A stretch of DNA of 51,355 bases, from assembly GCA_946186375.1 (NCBI GenBank), contig CAMHMZ010000016.1, positions 1 to 51,355 of the forward strand. Reading direction: 5' to 3'. The translations under genes and the position numbers were made by a program. Shown here in pieces: positions 31,918 to 39,873 of this stretch (the stretch's first letter is position 1; every line of letters begins with the position of its first letter). Origin of the DNA: an uncultured Clostridia bacterium (GTDB lineage: Bacteria; Bacillota; Clostridia; Oscillospirales; Oscillospiraceae). The notes beneath the pieces are model-generated. The model ran no database searches, was not told the DNA's origin, and saw only the letters and a program-made list of their open reading frames with translations.

Positions 31918-32532
31918 CTACCATTTTCTCCGTCCGCCGAGGCGGCAGATCGCTTCGGCGGTCTGCTCGAGCTGCCTGCTCTCGGGGTAGCGGAGGTAGC
32001 TTACATCCAGGTCGTGGATGCGCACACGGTCGAGATTGTCGGCATCCTTGAGCGCCTTGCACACGCGGCGGCAGAGCGCCATCTTCGCTGCGGGCACGCC
32101 GTATTCCTCCGCGAAGGCGTCGAGCATCCGGTCCTTTGTGGAATGCGTCGCGACGGCCGCCTGGACGATGCGCAGCTCCTCCGCGTCGAGCCCCAGACCC
32201 CGCAGCCCGGCCAGCTTGTCGGCCGAGCGCCTGCCGTGACGGTCGTCCCTGGAGTCGTCGACGCGCCCGATATCGTGATAGCTGCAGGCGATCAGCAGAA
32301 GCTCCGTATCCCGCGGCGCGAAGCCCTGCTGTTGTGCGATGATCGCGCCCAGCAGCATGACGCGCTCGATATGGTCGCTCCCATGGTAGTCGCTGGCGTA
32401 AAGCTGTCCTGTCTGCAGCTTCGCATAGGCCTCCAGCAGCAGCGCATAACAGGGGCTCTGTTTCAGCTCGGCCACGGCTGTAACGCCGTCGAAGGCCCCG
32501 TCCTTCAGCTTTTCCGCGATACGCAAACGCAT
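31918..32532 (-). CDS. HD-domain phosphohydrolase
   Basis: This 204-residue protein carries the HD metal-binding set: first His in YHGSDHIERVMLL (near 49-53), the HD pair in CSYHDIGRVDDS (near 84-86), and later VATHSTKDRM (near 125) and the final Asp in KDADNLDRVR. It resembles small predicted phosphohydrolases of the HD superfamily acting on nucleotides or cyclic nucleotides; substrate unknown. It is GC-rich, unlike the adjacent cas3 5' region, and not part of the CRISPR operon. Length is usual and there are no breaks. Confidence 0.87.
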   Translation of the reverse strand: MRLRIAEKLKDGAFDGVTAVAELKQSPCYALLLEAYAKLQTGQLYASDYHGSDHIERVMLLGAIIAQQQGFAPRDTELLLIACSYHDIGRVDDSRDDRHGRRSADKLAGLRGLGLDAEELRIVQAAVATHSTKDRMLDAFAEEYGVPAAKMALCRRVCKALKDADNLDRVRIHDLDVSYLRYPESRQLEQTAEAICRLGGRRKW

Positions 32533-32629
32533 GTCCGCATCATCCCTTCACCTTTTTTCTCCATTATACAAAGCCCGCCTCCGCGCCGTCAAGCGCCTCC
32601 GCCGGGCGGCCTCCCGCAAAGAACAGAGC

Positions 32630-32672
32630 AAGGCCCCGAAGCTCGGCACAAAGGAGCTCCGGGGCCTGTTAT
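32630..32672. terminator. Hairpin between HD and Fe-S genes
   Basis: AGGCCCCGAAGCTC pairs with GAGCTCCGGGGCCT around an 8-10-nt loop. The minus-strand tail TTGCTCTGTTCTTTGC is only weakly T-rich, so it may be an inefficient terminator for the Fe-S gene. Confidence 0.5.
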
Positions 32673-32714
32673 TTGCCGTTGAGGATCGCGGCGCGGAGGC
32701 TGCCTCATAAGCCG

Positions 32715-34700
32715 TCAGCCCTGCCGCCGCAGGCTCTTGATCGCGATTTTTCCCGCGCGGCGCACACCGCCCAGCACGACCTTCTTCACCGTGTCGTCCG
32801 CGCTGCAGTAATCGACAAATTCGGGGTGACTGCGCACCAGATGGATGGCGTCAAAGAAGCAGCGGGTCGTGCAGATGCCGCAGCCGATGCAGCGGTTGGG
32901 ATCGACATAGCTCGCGCCGCAGGAGAGACAGTCGTGAGTCTTTTTCTTTTCCGGCGGCAGCGCCACGTCGTCCCGACGGAAGGCGCGGAAGCTGCGCGGG
33001 TCTCGTGCGAGCGTCAGACTGTGCCCGGCGTGGAGCGTTCGATGAATGCTCTTCGCCGCCTCGTGCCCTTCCTCGATCTGCGCGGCCGCGTCCTTCTTCT
33101 TGATGGGAAAGAGCTCCGGATAGACCGCGGCATAAGCGCCTTTTTCGGGCGCCCCCTCCGCGAAGCGCACGCCAAGCTTTTCCATGATCGTCCGCTCCGC
33201 CGGGCTGACGGCCTCCGGCGTGCCGAACACCGTCACGGGATAGCCCATCTGCGCGAGAAAGAAGGCGCAGCTGAGCTGGGCATAGCCTGCGCCGACGACA
33301 GCCACGGGCAGATCGTAGTCCCTGTCCTCACCCTTCATGCGCGCCTTGTGCGGGACGAGCGCGTCCGAAAGCTGCTGCTCCATCTCCGCCAGACGTGTCA
33401 TCGTGGCGCTGATCTCCATGGGCGTATCGACGCTGCCGCGCATGCAGACCTTCTCGCAGCGGTGGTCGCAGGCGTGCTCGCAGAGAGAGGGGAAGGGGTT
33501 ATCCTGCCGCAGCAGCTTCAGCGCGTCCAGGAAGCGCTCCTCCTTGACAAGCTGCAGCACGCCCTGGATGGAGACGTGGGCCGGGCAGGCGCACTTGCAG
33601 GGCGCCGTGCCGCCCGGGTAACAGTTGATCCGGTTGCGGTCCCGGTAATCCGGGTGCCAGTTTTTCTGGCTCCAGCCCTTCGTCTCGCCCGCGAGCGGTT
33701 CACTTTCGTAGACGACCGGGCCGCTTTTCGTGTCCAGCTTCCGGCCCAGCCGCACCGCGCCCGCGGGGCAGACCTCTTCGCATTTGCCGCAGGCGACGCA
33801 GCGGCTTTTCTCTACCACGGCCCGGTAGGCGGAGGCGGAGCCATTCGGATTGTTGAACAGCTGCGAGCAGCGCAGCGCAAAGCAGTTGCCCACCGAGCAG
33901 TTGCAGATGGCGAAGATATCCTCGCCGCCGTCGCCGTTCGTGACCTGGTGCATAAAGCCGTTTTCTTCGGAGCGCTTGAGCAGGGCGATCACCTCGTCGT
34001 AGCTCGCCCGCTCGGCCTTCCCGGTCTCGACCAGATAATCGGCGTAATCACCCACCTGGATGCAGCCCTTGTCCGGCAGCTCCCCGCAGCCCTCGCCGCG
34101 CAGGATCATGCTTGTGCGGCAGACGCAGTCGCTGATGGACAGCTGATCCCGGTATTTCTCCAGCCAGTAGGAGAGCTGCTCGATCGAGAGCGGGCGGCTG
34201 TCCTTCGGGATCGCCCGCTCGACGGGGATCGCGTGAAAGCCGAGGCCAGCGCCGCCGGGCGGCACCATATGGGAGATCAGCTTCAGCGGCTCCTCGGCCA
34301 TCTGATAGAAAAACTCCGCGATCTCCGGATGCTTTTCCAGCAGGGGCTTGTTCAGCACCAGGTTTTCCGCGCTGCCCACGACGAAGATCGGCACCACATA
34401 CTGCTTGTGCCGGTCGCTGTTGTGGCGGTTATATTCCACGAGCCCGATCTCCGCCAGCTCGTCCAGAAGCCGCTGGATCCGCGCCTCTTCCCAGCCGGTC
34501 TTTTTCGCCAGCTCCGCGGCCGTGGTCGGCCTGCGCCGCCCCATTTTGAGCATCAGCTCCGCCATCTCATCGGTCAGCAGGGCGTCCAGCATTTTGTACT
34601 CCCAGCGGGTCTCGTCCATCCGAACGAGCCCGAGCCTTGCGTCCATGCAGTCTGTCAGCATCTTTGCAAGCTTCACGATCAGCGGCCGCACTCCGATCAC
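32715..34700 (-). CDS. Multi-cluster iron-sulfur oxidoreductase with reduced flavin domain
   Basis: This 661-residue protein has an N-terminal winged-helix region (about 40-110; RRPTTAAELAKKTGWEEARI). A Cys-rich segment CVC...GEGCG...CNCSVGNC follows, then a 4Fe-4S ferredoxin site CVACGKCEEVCPAG (near 290). Next comes a GltD/dihydropyrimidine-dehydrogenase-like Fe-S domain (CKCACPAH, CEHACDHRCEKVCMRG; 365-430). A Rossmann segment VAVVGAGYAQLSCAFFLAQM lies near 463-482, and a last cluster pair CLSCGASYVDPNRCIGCGIC near 600. Related NAD(P)H/FAD proteins have GxGxxG; here the third Gly is Gln and the domain is only about 120 residues, so FAD/NAD binding is probably lost. It might act as an electron-transfer or sensing scaffold. 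Confidence 0.85.
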   Translation of the reverse strand: MIGVRPLIVKLAKMLTDCMDARLGLVRMDETRWEYKMLDALLTDEMAELMLKMGRRRPTTAAELAKKTGWEEARIQRLLDELAEIGLVEYNRHNSDRHKQYVVPIFVVGSAENLVLNKPLLEKHPEIAEFFYQMAEEPLKLISHMVPPGGAGLGFHAIPVERAIPKDSRPLSIEQLSYWLEKYRDQLSISDCVCRTSMILRGEGCGELPDKGCIQVGDYADYLVETGKAERASYDEVIALLKRSEENGFMHQVTNGDGGEDIFAICNCSVGNCFALRCSQLFNNPNGSASAYRAVVEKSRCVACGKCEEVCPAGAVRLGRKLDTKSGPVVYESEPLAGETKGWSQKNWHPDYRDRNRINCYPGGTAPCKCACPAHVSIQGVLQLVKEERFLDALKLLRQDNPFPSLCEHACDHRCEKVCMRGSVDTPMEISATMTRLAEMEQQLSDALVPHKARMKGEDRDYDLPVAVVGAGYAQLSCAFFLAQMGYPVTVFGTPEAVSPAERTIMEKLGVRFAEGAPEKGAYAAVYPELFPIKKKDAAAQIEEGHEAAKSIHRTLHAGHSLTLARDPRSFRAFRRDDVALPPEKKKTHDCLSCGASYVDPNRCIGCGICTTRCFFDAIHLVRSHPEFVDYCSADDTVKKVVLGGVRRAGKIAIKSLRRQG

Positions 34701-34869
34701 CCCTGTCTACAGTTTGGCCGGCGATATCCGGCCCCGTGATGCTTTCCTTTGATTATACGATAGAACGCCGGTGACGTCAAAGCTTTTTCCTTTTCCTTGA
34801 AAAACGCAGAAATGACGCGGCGAAGCGCTGTATCTGCGCCTGTTCCGTACACGGAAGCTGCCGCATATT

Positions 34870-35157
34870 CTGCAAATAACACGCGCGAAGGTTGTTTTTC
34901 ACAGTGAAGTTGCCTTCGCTCTGGAAGCCGGGGTGGACGTGCAAACCGTACAGGAGCTGCTCGGCCATGCCACACCGGAATTCACAATGCGGGTCTACGG
35001 ATATGTCAATGAATACATGCGCAAGGTGGCGGCCGACAAGCTTCAGGACGCCATCGGAACTCTGAATCAGATCGCCCAGGGAGAAATGGAGGAAACGCCC
35101 AAAGAGGGAACGGAGGAAACGCCCGAAGAGGCTAAGATCATCCCGTTTGGCGCATAA
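34870..35157 (+). pseudogene. 3' fragment of a phage-type tyrosine recombinase (integrase)
   Basis: The open frame encodes ALEAGVDVQTVQELLGHATP followed by EFTMRVYGYVNEYMRKVAAD. This has the LLGHA box with catalytic His and the TMRVYGYV box with the nucleophile Tyr of ICE/phage integrases. Upstream, where HxxRH should stand, the sequence reads VVFHSEVAFALEAG, so that box is destroyed. No start or N-terminal domains are found. A polar Glu/Pro tail (ETPKEGTEETPEEAKI) ends the protein. The DNA marks the left border of the accessory region, suggesting the island arrived with, or next to, an integrative element. Confidence 0.85.
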
Positions 35158-35162
35158 CACGG

Positions 35163-35196
35163 CAGGGGCTGCGTGGAAACGCGAAGCCCCTGTTCT
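35163..35196. terminator. Hairpin after the integrase remnant
   Basis: CAGGGGCT and AGCCCCTG form a stem with an inner GCGTGGAAACGC hairpin; TTCTGC follows. The weak T-run makes efficiency uncertain. Confidence 0.5.
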
Positions 35197-35304
35197 GCAC
35201 GCATCGAATAACGCTTCCTCTTGTATGGAAGGATGATTTGTTATAGAATATGTTTGGAAAAAGGGAAGCAATTGCTTTGAAAGTTTTCAAAGAGGGGCTG
35301 CTAT

Positions 35305-36645
35305 ATGCTTACGGTAAATGAGCACCTGCAAAAGAATATCGCAGCCATCCTCCAAACCGTGCAAACGATAGAAAGCTTTCTCCGTTTGCATGATACGCTT
35401 AGCCAGGATCAGGCTCTGCAGCTGTCTTTTTCCTGCGCGGAGATGGCCCTGCTGTCCATGGCGGCTGCCGACGAGATCGAGACGGCCGAGCCTTCGACTG
35501 AGAAGCTGGTTCGGAAGGAAGCCGCTTCCGCACTGAGGCAGATCACCATCCATTTACTGAACGTTCAGGAATGGGAACATATCGAGAACATAAAAGCATA
35601 TTTTAGCACCATTTCAAAGCATTGCGCTTTTCTGCGGAAGATCATCAAGCTTCCGGAGATTCGGGAAGAAGCCCAGCCTGAGGCAGACGATCTGGCGCTG
35701 ATCCCGCTGAGCGATCAGATCAAGGACGAGACGGTAGAGACCCCGGTCTCTCAACAAGACGGCGAGGACCGGGAAGCCGGACTGAAAGCCGAGATCCGGG
35801 CGCTCAGAGAGACGCTGGCGACCCTCGTTCTGGAAAGAGACGATCTTCTGCACGTCGTTTGCAAGGAGATCGAGGCCGATTACATGAGAGAGTTGGGCTC
35901 CGTCGAGGCCGAGCTCTACCAAGCGAAATGCGAGCTGCGGGTCCTCCTGCGAAAAATGGAGAGGATGCAGGCCTCCGTCAATCGCCGGGAACAGGTGGAA
36001 ACGCGGAAAATCGATGAAGACCTGAAAGCACAGTATGAAGAATATCAACGGGTCTACAAAGAATTCATCCGCCGCGGCATGGAAGCTGCGAACCCCCGGA
36101 AACGTAGCAGGAAGGCGGAGAGCAAAGAAGCTGAAGCGGGAGCTCCCCAGGAGGGAACAGACGCAAAAACAGACAGTCAGAATCAAGCGGAAGGCTCCGA
36201 AGAAAAACGGCTGAAAAGAGTCTATCGAAGCATTATCAAAGCCATGCATCCCGATCTGCATCCGGATCAGAGTGAGGCCACAAAGGAGCTGTTCAAAAGG
36301 GCGATCTCAGCGTATAAAGACGGCGATCTGAAAACGCTTGCGGAGATAGCCGGCGCGATAGCTGCGCTGCCCGAGGAGGCAGCCGGCGATCAAGAGGAAG
36401 TCCTCTCGCGGGAAAAAACGCGCATCCTCATCCGGATCCGAAACCTCAAAGCGGAGATCCATATGATCAAAACGCAATTTCCCTATACAAAAAAAGAGAT
36501 CCTGGAGGATCCCGTGCGATTGGCGCAAGAGAAAGAAAAGCTGAACGCCAGCCTGCTCAGAGCGAAGCAGAAGGCAGCCATTTATAAAAAGCGTATTGCG
36601 GAGATGGAAACAAAGTATGGAAAACCTGATGATACCGCCGAATGA
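35305..36645 (+). CDS. Coiled-coil protein with a J-domain (DnaJ-like)
   Basis: This 446-residue protein has a helical N-terminal region (1-130), coiled coil (about 160-260), a low-complexity linker (Lys/Glu/Ala/Gln, 260-300), then a J-domain. The J-domain motif is KRVYRSIIKAMHPDLHPDQS (near 303-322), which contains two HPD triplets, the Hsp70-activating motif, followed by ATKELFKRAISAYKDGDLKT. A second coiled coil ends the protein (370-440). J-domain proteins stimulate DnaK ATPase, so this may be a client-specific cochaperone. It overlaps the HIRAN gene by 29 bp, so both are co-translated. AAAGAGGGG precedes the start. I cannot name a published system with this pair. Confidence 0.8.
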   Translation: MLTVNEHLQKNIAAILQTVQTIESFLRLHDTLSQDQALQLSFSCAEMALLSMAAADEIETAEPSTEKLVRKEAASALRQITIHLLNVQEWEHIENIKAYFSTISKHCAFLRKIIKLPEIREEAQPEADDLALIPLSDQIKDETVETPVSQQDGEDREAGLKAEIRALRETLATLVLERDDLLHVVCKEIEADYMRELGSVEAELYQAKCELRVLLRKMERMQASVNRREQVETRKIDEDLKAQYEEYQRVYKEFIRRGMEAANPRKRSRKAESKEAEAGAPQEGTDAKTDSQNQAEGSEEKRLKRVYRSIIKAMHPDLHPDQSEATKELFKRAISAYKDGDLKTLAEIAGAIAALPEEAAGDQEEVLSREKTRILIRIRNLKAEIHMIKTQFPYTKKEILEDPVRLAQEKEKLNASLLRAKQKAAIYKKRIAEMETKYGKPDDTAE

Positions 36646-37069
36646 ACAGGAGCTTGTCACGGCCCTGCATAACATGGGAGAGGACATAGAGATCCCCATG
36701 CCCTTCGAGCGTGACATCTTTCTGTTCGGAACAGAAATTGCAGGAACACAGTATGCCAAGAACATAGAGAAGCTATACGACTTCTTGAACGAAGGGGATC
36801 TGGTCGCTCTCGTTCGGGAGCCGGATAATCCCCATGATGAGTATGCGATCCGCATCGAGACGGCCGACAGCACGCTGATCGGCTATTATCCCTCCGAAGC
36901 CTTTCAGACGATAAAGGATAAGGAACTTGGGTACATTCCGAGGATCAACAATAAAATCATCGCACGCCTGATGGACGCGGGAAAGATCATCTATGGAGTG
37001 ATCCGACACAAAGAAATAGTCGGGGATCAGCGTAAGATCGTCGTAAAGGTTTATCTGAAGGAGATTTGA
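36617..37069 (+). CDS. HIRAN-domain protein
   Basis: This 150-residue protein consists mainly of a HIRAN domain: FLFGTEIAGTQYAKNIEKLY (about 35-54), LVALVREPDNPHDEYAIRIE (about 64-83), then IGYYPSEAF and LGYIPRINNKIIARLMDAGK (about 104-123). HIRAN domains in eukaryotic HLTF and Rad5 bind 3' ends of single-stranded DNA; bacterial stand-alone versions are thought to recognise DNA damage or stalled forks (family knowledge). The ATG at 36617 lies inside the 3' end of the J-domain gene (29-bp overlap). The arrangement suggests a two-protein complex linking chaperone action to DNA ends. Confidence 0.87.
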   Translation: MENLMIPPNEQELVTALHNMGEDIEIPMPFERDIFLFGTEIAGTQYAKNIEKLYDFLNEGDLVALVREPDNPHDEYAIRIETADSTLIGYYPSEAFQTIKDKELGYIPRINNKIIARLMDAGKIIYGVIRHKEIVGDQRKIVVKVYLKEI

Positions 37070-37206
37070 ACCGCCGCGGGCGAAAAAACAGGTTTTGCGG
37101 GGCGGTTTTCCCGGTTCCCTCCAAAAGTCGGGAAACAGGAGGGAAACGGGGCATCGGCAAAAACAGGGGCAACTTTTACACCGCAAACAGGAGCCAAAAC
37201 CGCAGA

Positions 37207-37241
37207 AAACAAAAAAGGACTGCATCTTTCGATGCAGTCCC
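37207..37241 (-). terminator. Terminator-like hairpin, sister of 25455-25490
   Basis: AAAAAAGGACTGCATC, TTTC loop, GATGCAGTCC. Only the minus strand has a T-run after the stem. Both hairpins share AAAAAAGGACTGC at the base, so they derive from one dispersed terminator family. Confidence 0.65.
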
Positions 37242-37386
37242 TGTGTCTAATCCGCACACTAAAGATGTCGCAATCTTAAAGCTTCGGGAAGGAAGATATT
37301 GTGAAAGAACCCTACGCCCAGGAGGGGTGTCTTTCACGTACAATAACCCCGCCGCGCGGATAAGTTTGCAAAGCAAACTTGCCACC

Positions 37387-37426
37387 GTGACAAAAACCGA
37401 CATGTCGAAACATGTCGGTTTTTGTC
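37387..37426. terminator. Bidirectional terminator downstream of the retron RT
   Basis: ACAAAAACCGACATG, TCGAAA loop, CATGTCGGTTTTTGT: a perfect 15-bp stem. On the minus strand it lies about 170 nt after the RT stop and probably ends the retron transcript. Confidence 0.75.
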
Positions 37427-37594
37427 ATGCCTTGTGGTACCAGAAAAGATGTCGCACAGTTTTCTTGAAAGAACTGTGTTTATCAAAAGCCAGTATTCTC
37501 AACGGTTTCGGACGTTTTGTACTACTTTATCTTATTCATTTGCTTGATTTACAATATGGGACCGAAAAAGATGCCATGTTCATTGAAGCAAATG

Positions 37595-38521
37595 TCATAA
37601 AGAATCTATGAGATCCTTAAGCGTGTCAAAACCATAAGAATGTACTTTTGCCATCATTATGGGGGAATAGCACGATTCATAACCCATTTTTTCAATGGAA
37701 AGCACAAAAGACTGTAAACCTTTCACATGCGAAACCTTGTCTGCATCCCTATCCTCTACACATCTTAACGCTTCCCAGTAAAGATCATTTTTTACAGAGC
37801 GTCCCACTGTTAGTCGACGGCTTCCATTGTCTTGCTTGGTAATATTCACTCCAGTCACTCGAACATGATTAGAAATGTTCATGTTATATGACCTTGTCTT
37901 TTTTATGTTAAGCTGCAAACCATAGCGTGACAGTAATGCTGTAGCTATTTCGACAATACTATCCTCATACGCTTGCATCTTTTCAATGGAATCACTTTTA
38001 AAAGAAATGGTTAAATCATCGGCATATCGTGTGTAGATTACATTAGGCAGCCCGAGCTTTTTTAGCTTTCCATAGAATATTCCGTCAAACTCTTTCATGT
38101 ATATGTTAGACAACAATGGTGAAGTAACAAATCCCAATGGCAACCCGCGACTGCTGATGCTGCACATCTCAACTATATCGCTGCATTCTTTTCTACTAAT
38201 CTGGCCTTCCTGTTTTAAATTTAGTTCGTAAAACAGTTTTTCAGACAATTGTTTATGACAGATATGCGGGAAAAAATCCTTTATATCCATCATTATAAAA
38301 TAATCATTATATAAATGGGCAGCAGCATTGTGGTAAATGGAACGATTTTTTGCATAACCTTTTGTAAAAATAGACGGAGTGAACCTTTCGCTAATGAATT
38401 TGTTGATTGCTTCATGTTTACGTCGAAGGTCGCAATCGTCTGACCGATATGTTGCCAGTTTTCTGGTTTTATTCTTCGTTTTAATATATCGGATCACCAC
38501 ATCAGGATGTTGTGTAGTCAT
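37595..38521 (-). CDS. Retron reverse transcriptase
   Basis: This 308-residue enzyme copies the msd part of the retron ncRNA into single-stranded DNA. Retron hallmarks are visible: box X NAAAH (residues 65-69), motif A FIMMDIKDFFPHI (75-87), RGLPLGFVTSPLLSNIYM (125-142), the catalytic YTRYADDLTIS (163-173) and the retron-specific VTG in HVRVTGVNIT (209-218). No group II intron maturase domain and no long C-terminal extension are present, so it is not a DGR or intron RT. It overlaps the effector gene by 4 bp (ATGA), showing translational coupling. The gene is clearly AT-richer than the neighbouring core. Confidence 0.93.
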   Translation of the reverse strand: MTTQHPDVVIRYIKTKNKTRKLATYRSDDCDLRRKHEAINKFISERFTPSIFTKGYAKNRSIYHNAAAHLYNDYFIMMDIKDFFPHICHKQLSEKLFYELNLKQEGQISRKECSDIVEMCSISSRGLPLGFVTSPLLSNIYMKEFDGIFYGKLKKLGLPNVIYTRYADDLTISFKSDSIEKMQAYEDSIVEIATALLSRYGLQLNIKKTRSYNMNISNHVRVTGVNITKQDNGSRRLTVGRSVKNDLYWEALRCVEDRDADKVSHVKGLQSFVLSIEKMGYESCYSPIMMAKVHSYGFDTLKDLIDSL

Positions 38522-39621
38522 AATGCTAACCTTCCAAATTCTGTACTGTTGGATTCACATATCAAATCTGCGTATTGATTTAAGCTTTGATCAAAAGAAG
38601 TGCTGAATCTGACCTTACGTACAGATGGATTGCCTCTGCTTTTTTGCTCCAGGCCAATAAAACCTGCAGCCTGCAACATGTATAAATAATATCCACTTGC
38701 CTGTTTCACATCACATGAAGAATTTTTTAGGGATAATTTAACAACGAAAGACCCATACTCTTTTCCTTCAATGTCGCAAATGGTATTTTTTACAAGCACT
38801 TGATACTGTTCATACAAGTATGAAACATGTTCACGAATCTTTTTATCTTTTCGTAATTCTTTTCGAACCTCTTCCACAAAAAGCAGGGAGAGCAATTGAC
38901 CCTTTAATACGTCACTGTGAATATCCACAAATATTGTTTTTTCTTTTTCATCAATGCGGTAATCGACGATTTCGGGTGATTTATGTGCTTTACCGTATTT
39001 TTCCCTTGTAAACCGTGTATGTTTTGAAGCATCTTTCATCGATGGAAATAAAAACAAATCTATTTGTTTGCCTAGAATATGGCCGATTTCATTGTTATGA
39101 AAAAAAGTATAATAGTCACTTTTGTTTTCCGAAGACCTATGAACTTCTATTTCCGGATAGTATCTTATAAGATTCACTTTCATTTCCGGAGCATATTTGC
39201 TTAAAAAAGACAGTTTAATGAACCCCCCTGTTTTATCTTCTTCAATGGAGAATGGATCTGGGACAAGAAGACAAACCTTCCGCGACGTTTCTGTATTTGA
39301 AGCGAACATACCAATCTCAGCAGCGGTTGATATGGATTCATGAATGATAACAATTCGAGTCGCAAATAATGATGCCAATTCTTCAACTTGAGCTAATCCC
39401 TTTAAATAGATATCATCATACGCCAAATATTTTTTGTTACTGTTTGCAAATACGAAATGCTCTTCTAAAATTATTGCCCTAGCTTCAGGAAACTTGTTTT
39501 CAATATATCTTTTTAGTACAATTCTCTTATCGCTTGTACTTTTAGGGGAATACTTGCTCCCACATAAGAAAATAATGGGAAAAGGATCCGCAATTAAACA
39601 ATTATTTCTATAAACAAGCAT
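38518..39621 (-). CDS. Retron effector, nucleoside-deoxyribosyltransferase-like with C-terminal helical/HTH part
   Basis: This 367-residue protein has an N-terminal nucleoside-deoxyribosyltransferase-like Rossmann fold: FPIIFLCGSKYSPKS (14-28), AIILEEHFVF (49-58) and IVIIHESISTAAEIGMFASN (90-109). The HES...TAAEIG motif contains the catalytic-type Glu. The C-terminal third (about 290-360) looks like a winged helix (GYYLYMLQAAGFIGLEQKS). This matches the Ec86/St85 retron effectors (type II), where the effector is held inactive in a filament with RT and msDNA and depletes NAD or nucleotides once released (family knowledge). I choose the ATG at 39621, since the longer frame to 39801 runs through the ncRNA. 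RT follows with ATGA overlap. Confidence 0.87.
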   Translation of the reverse strand: MLVYRNNCLIADPFPIIFLCGSKYSPKSTSDKRIVLKRYIENKFPEARAIILEEHFVFANSNKKYLAYDDIYLKGLAQVEELASLFATRIVIIHESISTAAEIGMFASNTETSRKVCLLVPDPFSIEEDKTGGFIKLSFLSKYAPEMKVNLIRYYPEIEVHRSSENKSDYYTFFHNNEIGHILGKQIDLFLFPSMKDASKHTRFTREKYGKAHKSPEIVDYRIDEKEKTIFVDIHSDVLKGQLLSLLFVEEVRKELRKDKKIREHVSYLYEQYQVLVKNTICDIEGKEYGSFVVKLSLKNSSCDVKQASGYYLYMLQAAGFIGLEQKSRGNPSVRKVRFSTSFDQSLNQYADLICESNSTEFGRLAL

Positions 39622-39644
39622 TGCTACACCCACAATTCTATATA

Positions 39645-39861
39645 GGTATAAAAAAAGAACTCCACTTGAATTTGGTACAATTCTTTGAACAGGCAGAAAG
39701 CGAGAGCGGGTTCTCGGCTTGAGCGAAGTTCGCGAGAGACGAGGTTCTGATCTCGTTTTCTGGCTGCTTTCACAGCATGGCTGGAAGCCATCCAAATTCA
39801 ACAGATTGTAGTTACATCAACCTTAGAAGCTAAGGCGGCAACTGCCTTACTGGAGTTCTTG
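39645..39861 (-). ncRNA. Retron ncRNA (msr-msd)
   Basis: On the minus strand, 5' arm a1 AAGAACTCCA (39860-39851) pairs perfectly with a2 TGGAGTTCTT (39664-39655). Next, the msr has a hairpin AAGGC/GCCTT and the motif TTAGC (39833-39829); its G at 39830 is the likely branching guanosine, as in Ec86-type retrons (CCTTAGCG). The msd is bounded by TTGAATTTGG / CCAAATTCAA (39801-39792 with 39675-39666), a perfect 10-bp base stem. It folds into a long imperfect hairpin whose arms include TCTCGTTTTCTGGCTG and CAGGCAGAAAGCGAGA. A T7 run follows a2. The order ncRNA-effector-RT is that of Ec86. Confidence 0.88.
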
Positions 39862-39873
39862 ATATTTATTTTA

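Larger units (their letters stand above)
37070..37594. other. Hairpin-rich region between HIRAN gene and retron
   Basis: No gene is supported. It contains the GGACTGCATC/GATGCAGTCC hairpin (37213-37236), a GTGAAAGA/TCTTTCAC hairpin (about 37300-37338), AAGTTTGCAAAGCAAACTT (37364-37382) and the 15-bp hairpin at 37387-37426. The 12-mer AAAGATGTCGCA occurs directly at 37261-37272 and 37445-37456 and brackets these hairpins, as a small mobile element or recombination site might. Confidence 0.5.

Noticed and set aside
37261-37426. Candidate retron ncRNA downstream of the RT
   Set aside because: It has hairpins but no a1/a2 pair, branching-G motif or msd-type base stem; the region upstream of the effector fits all of them.
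37595-38521. RT as part of a diversity-generating retroelement or group II intron
   Set aside because: No template/variable repeat pair, no Avd gene and no maturase domain; retron-specific NAxxH and VTG motifs are present.
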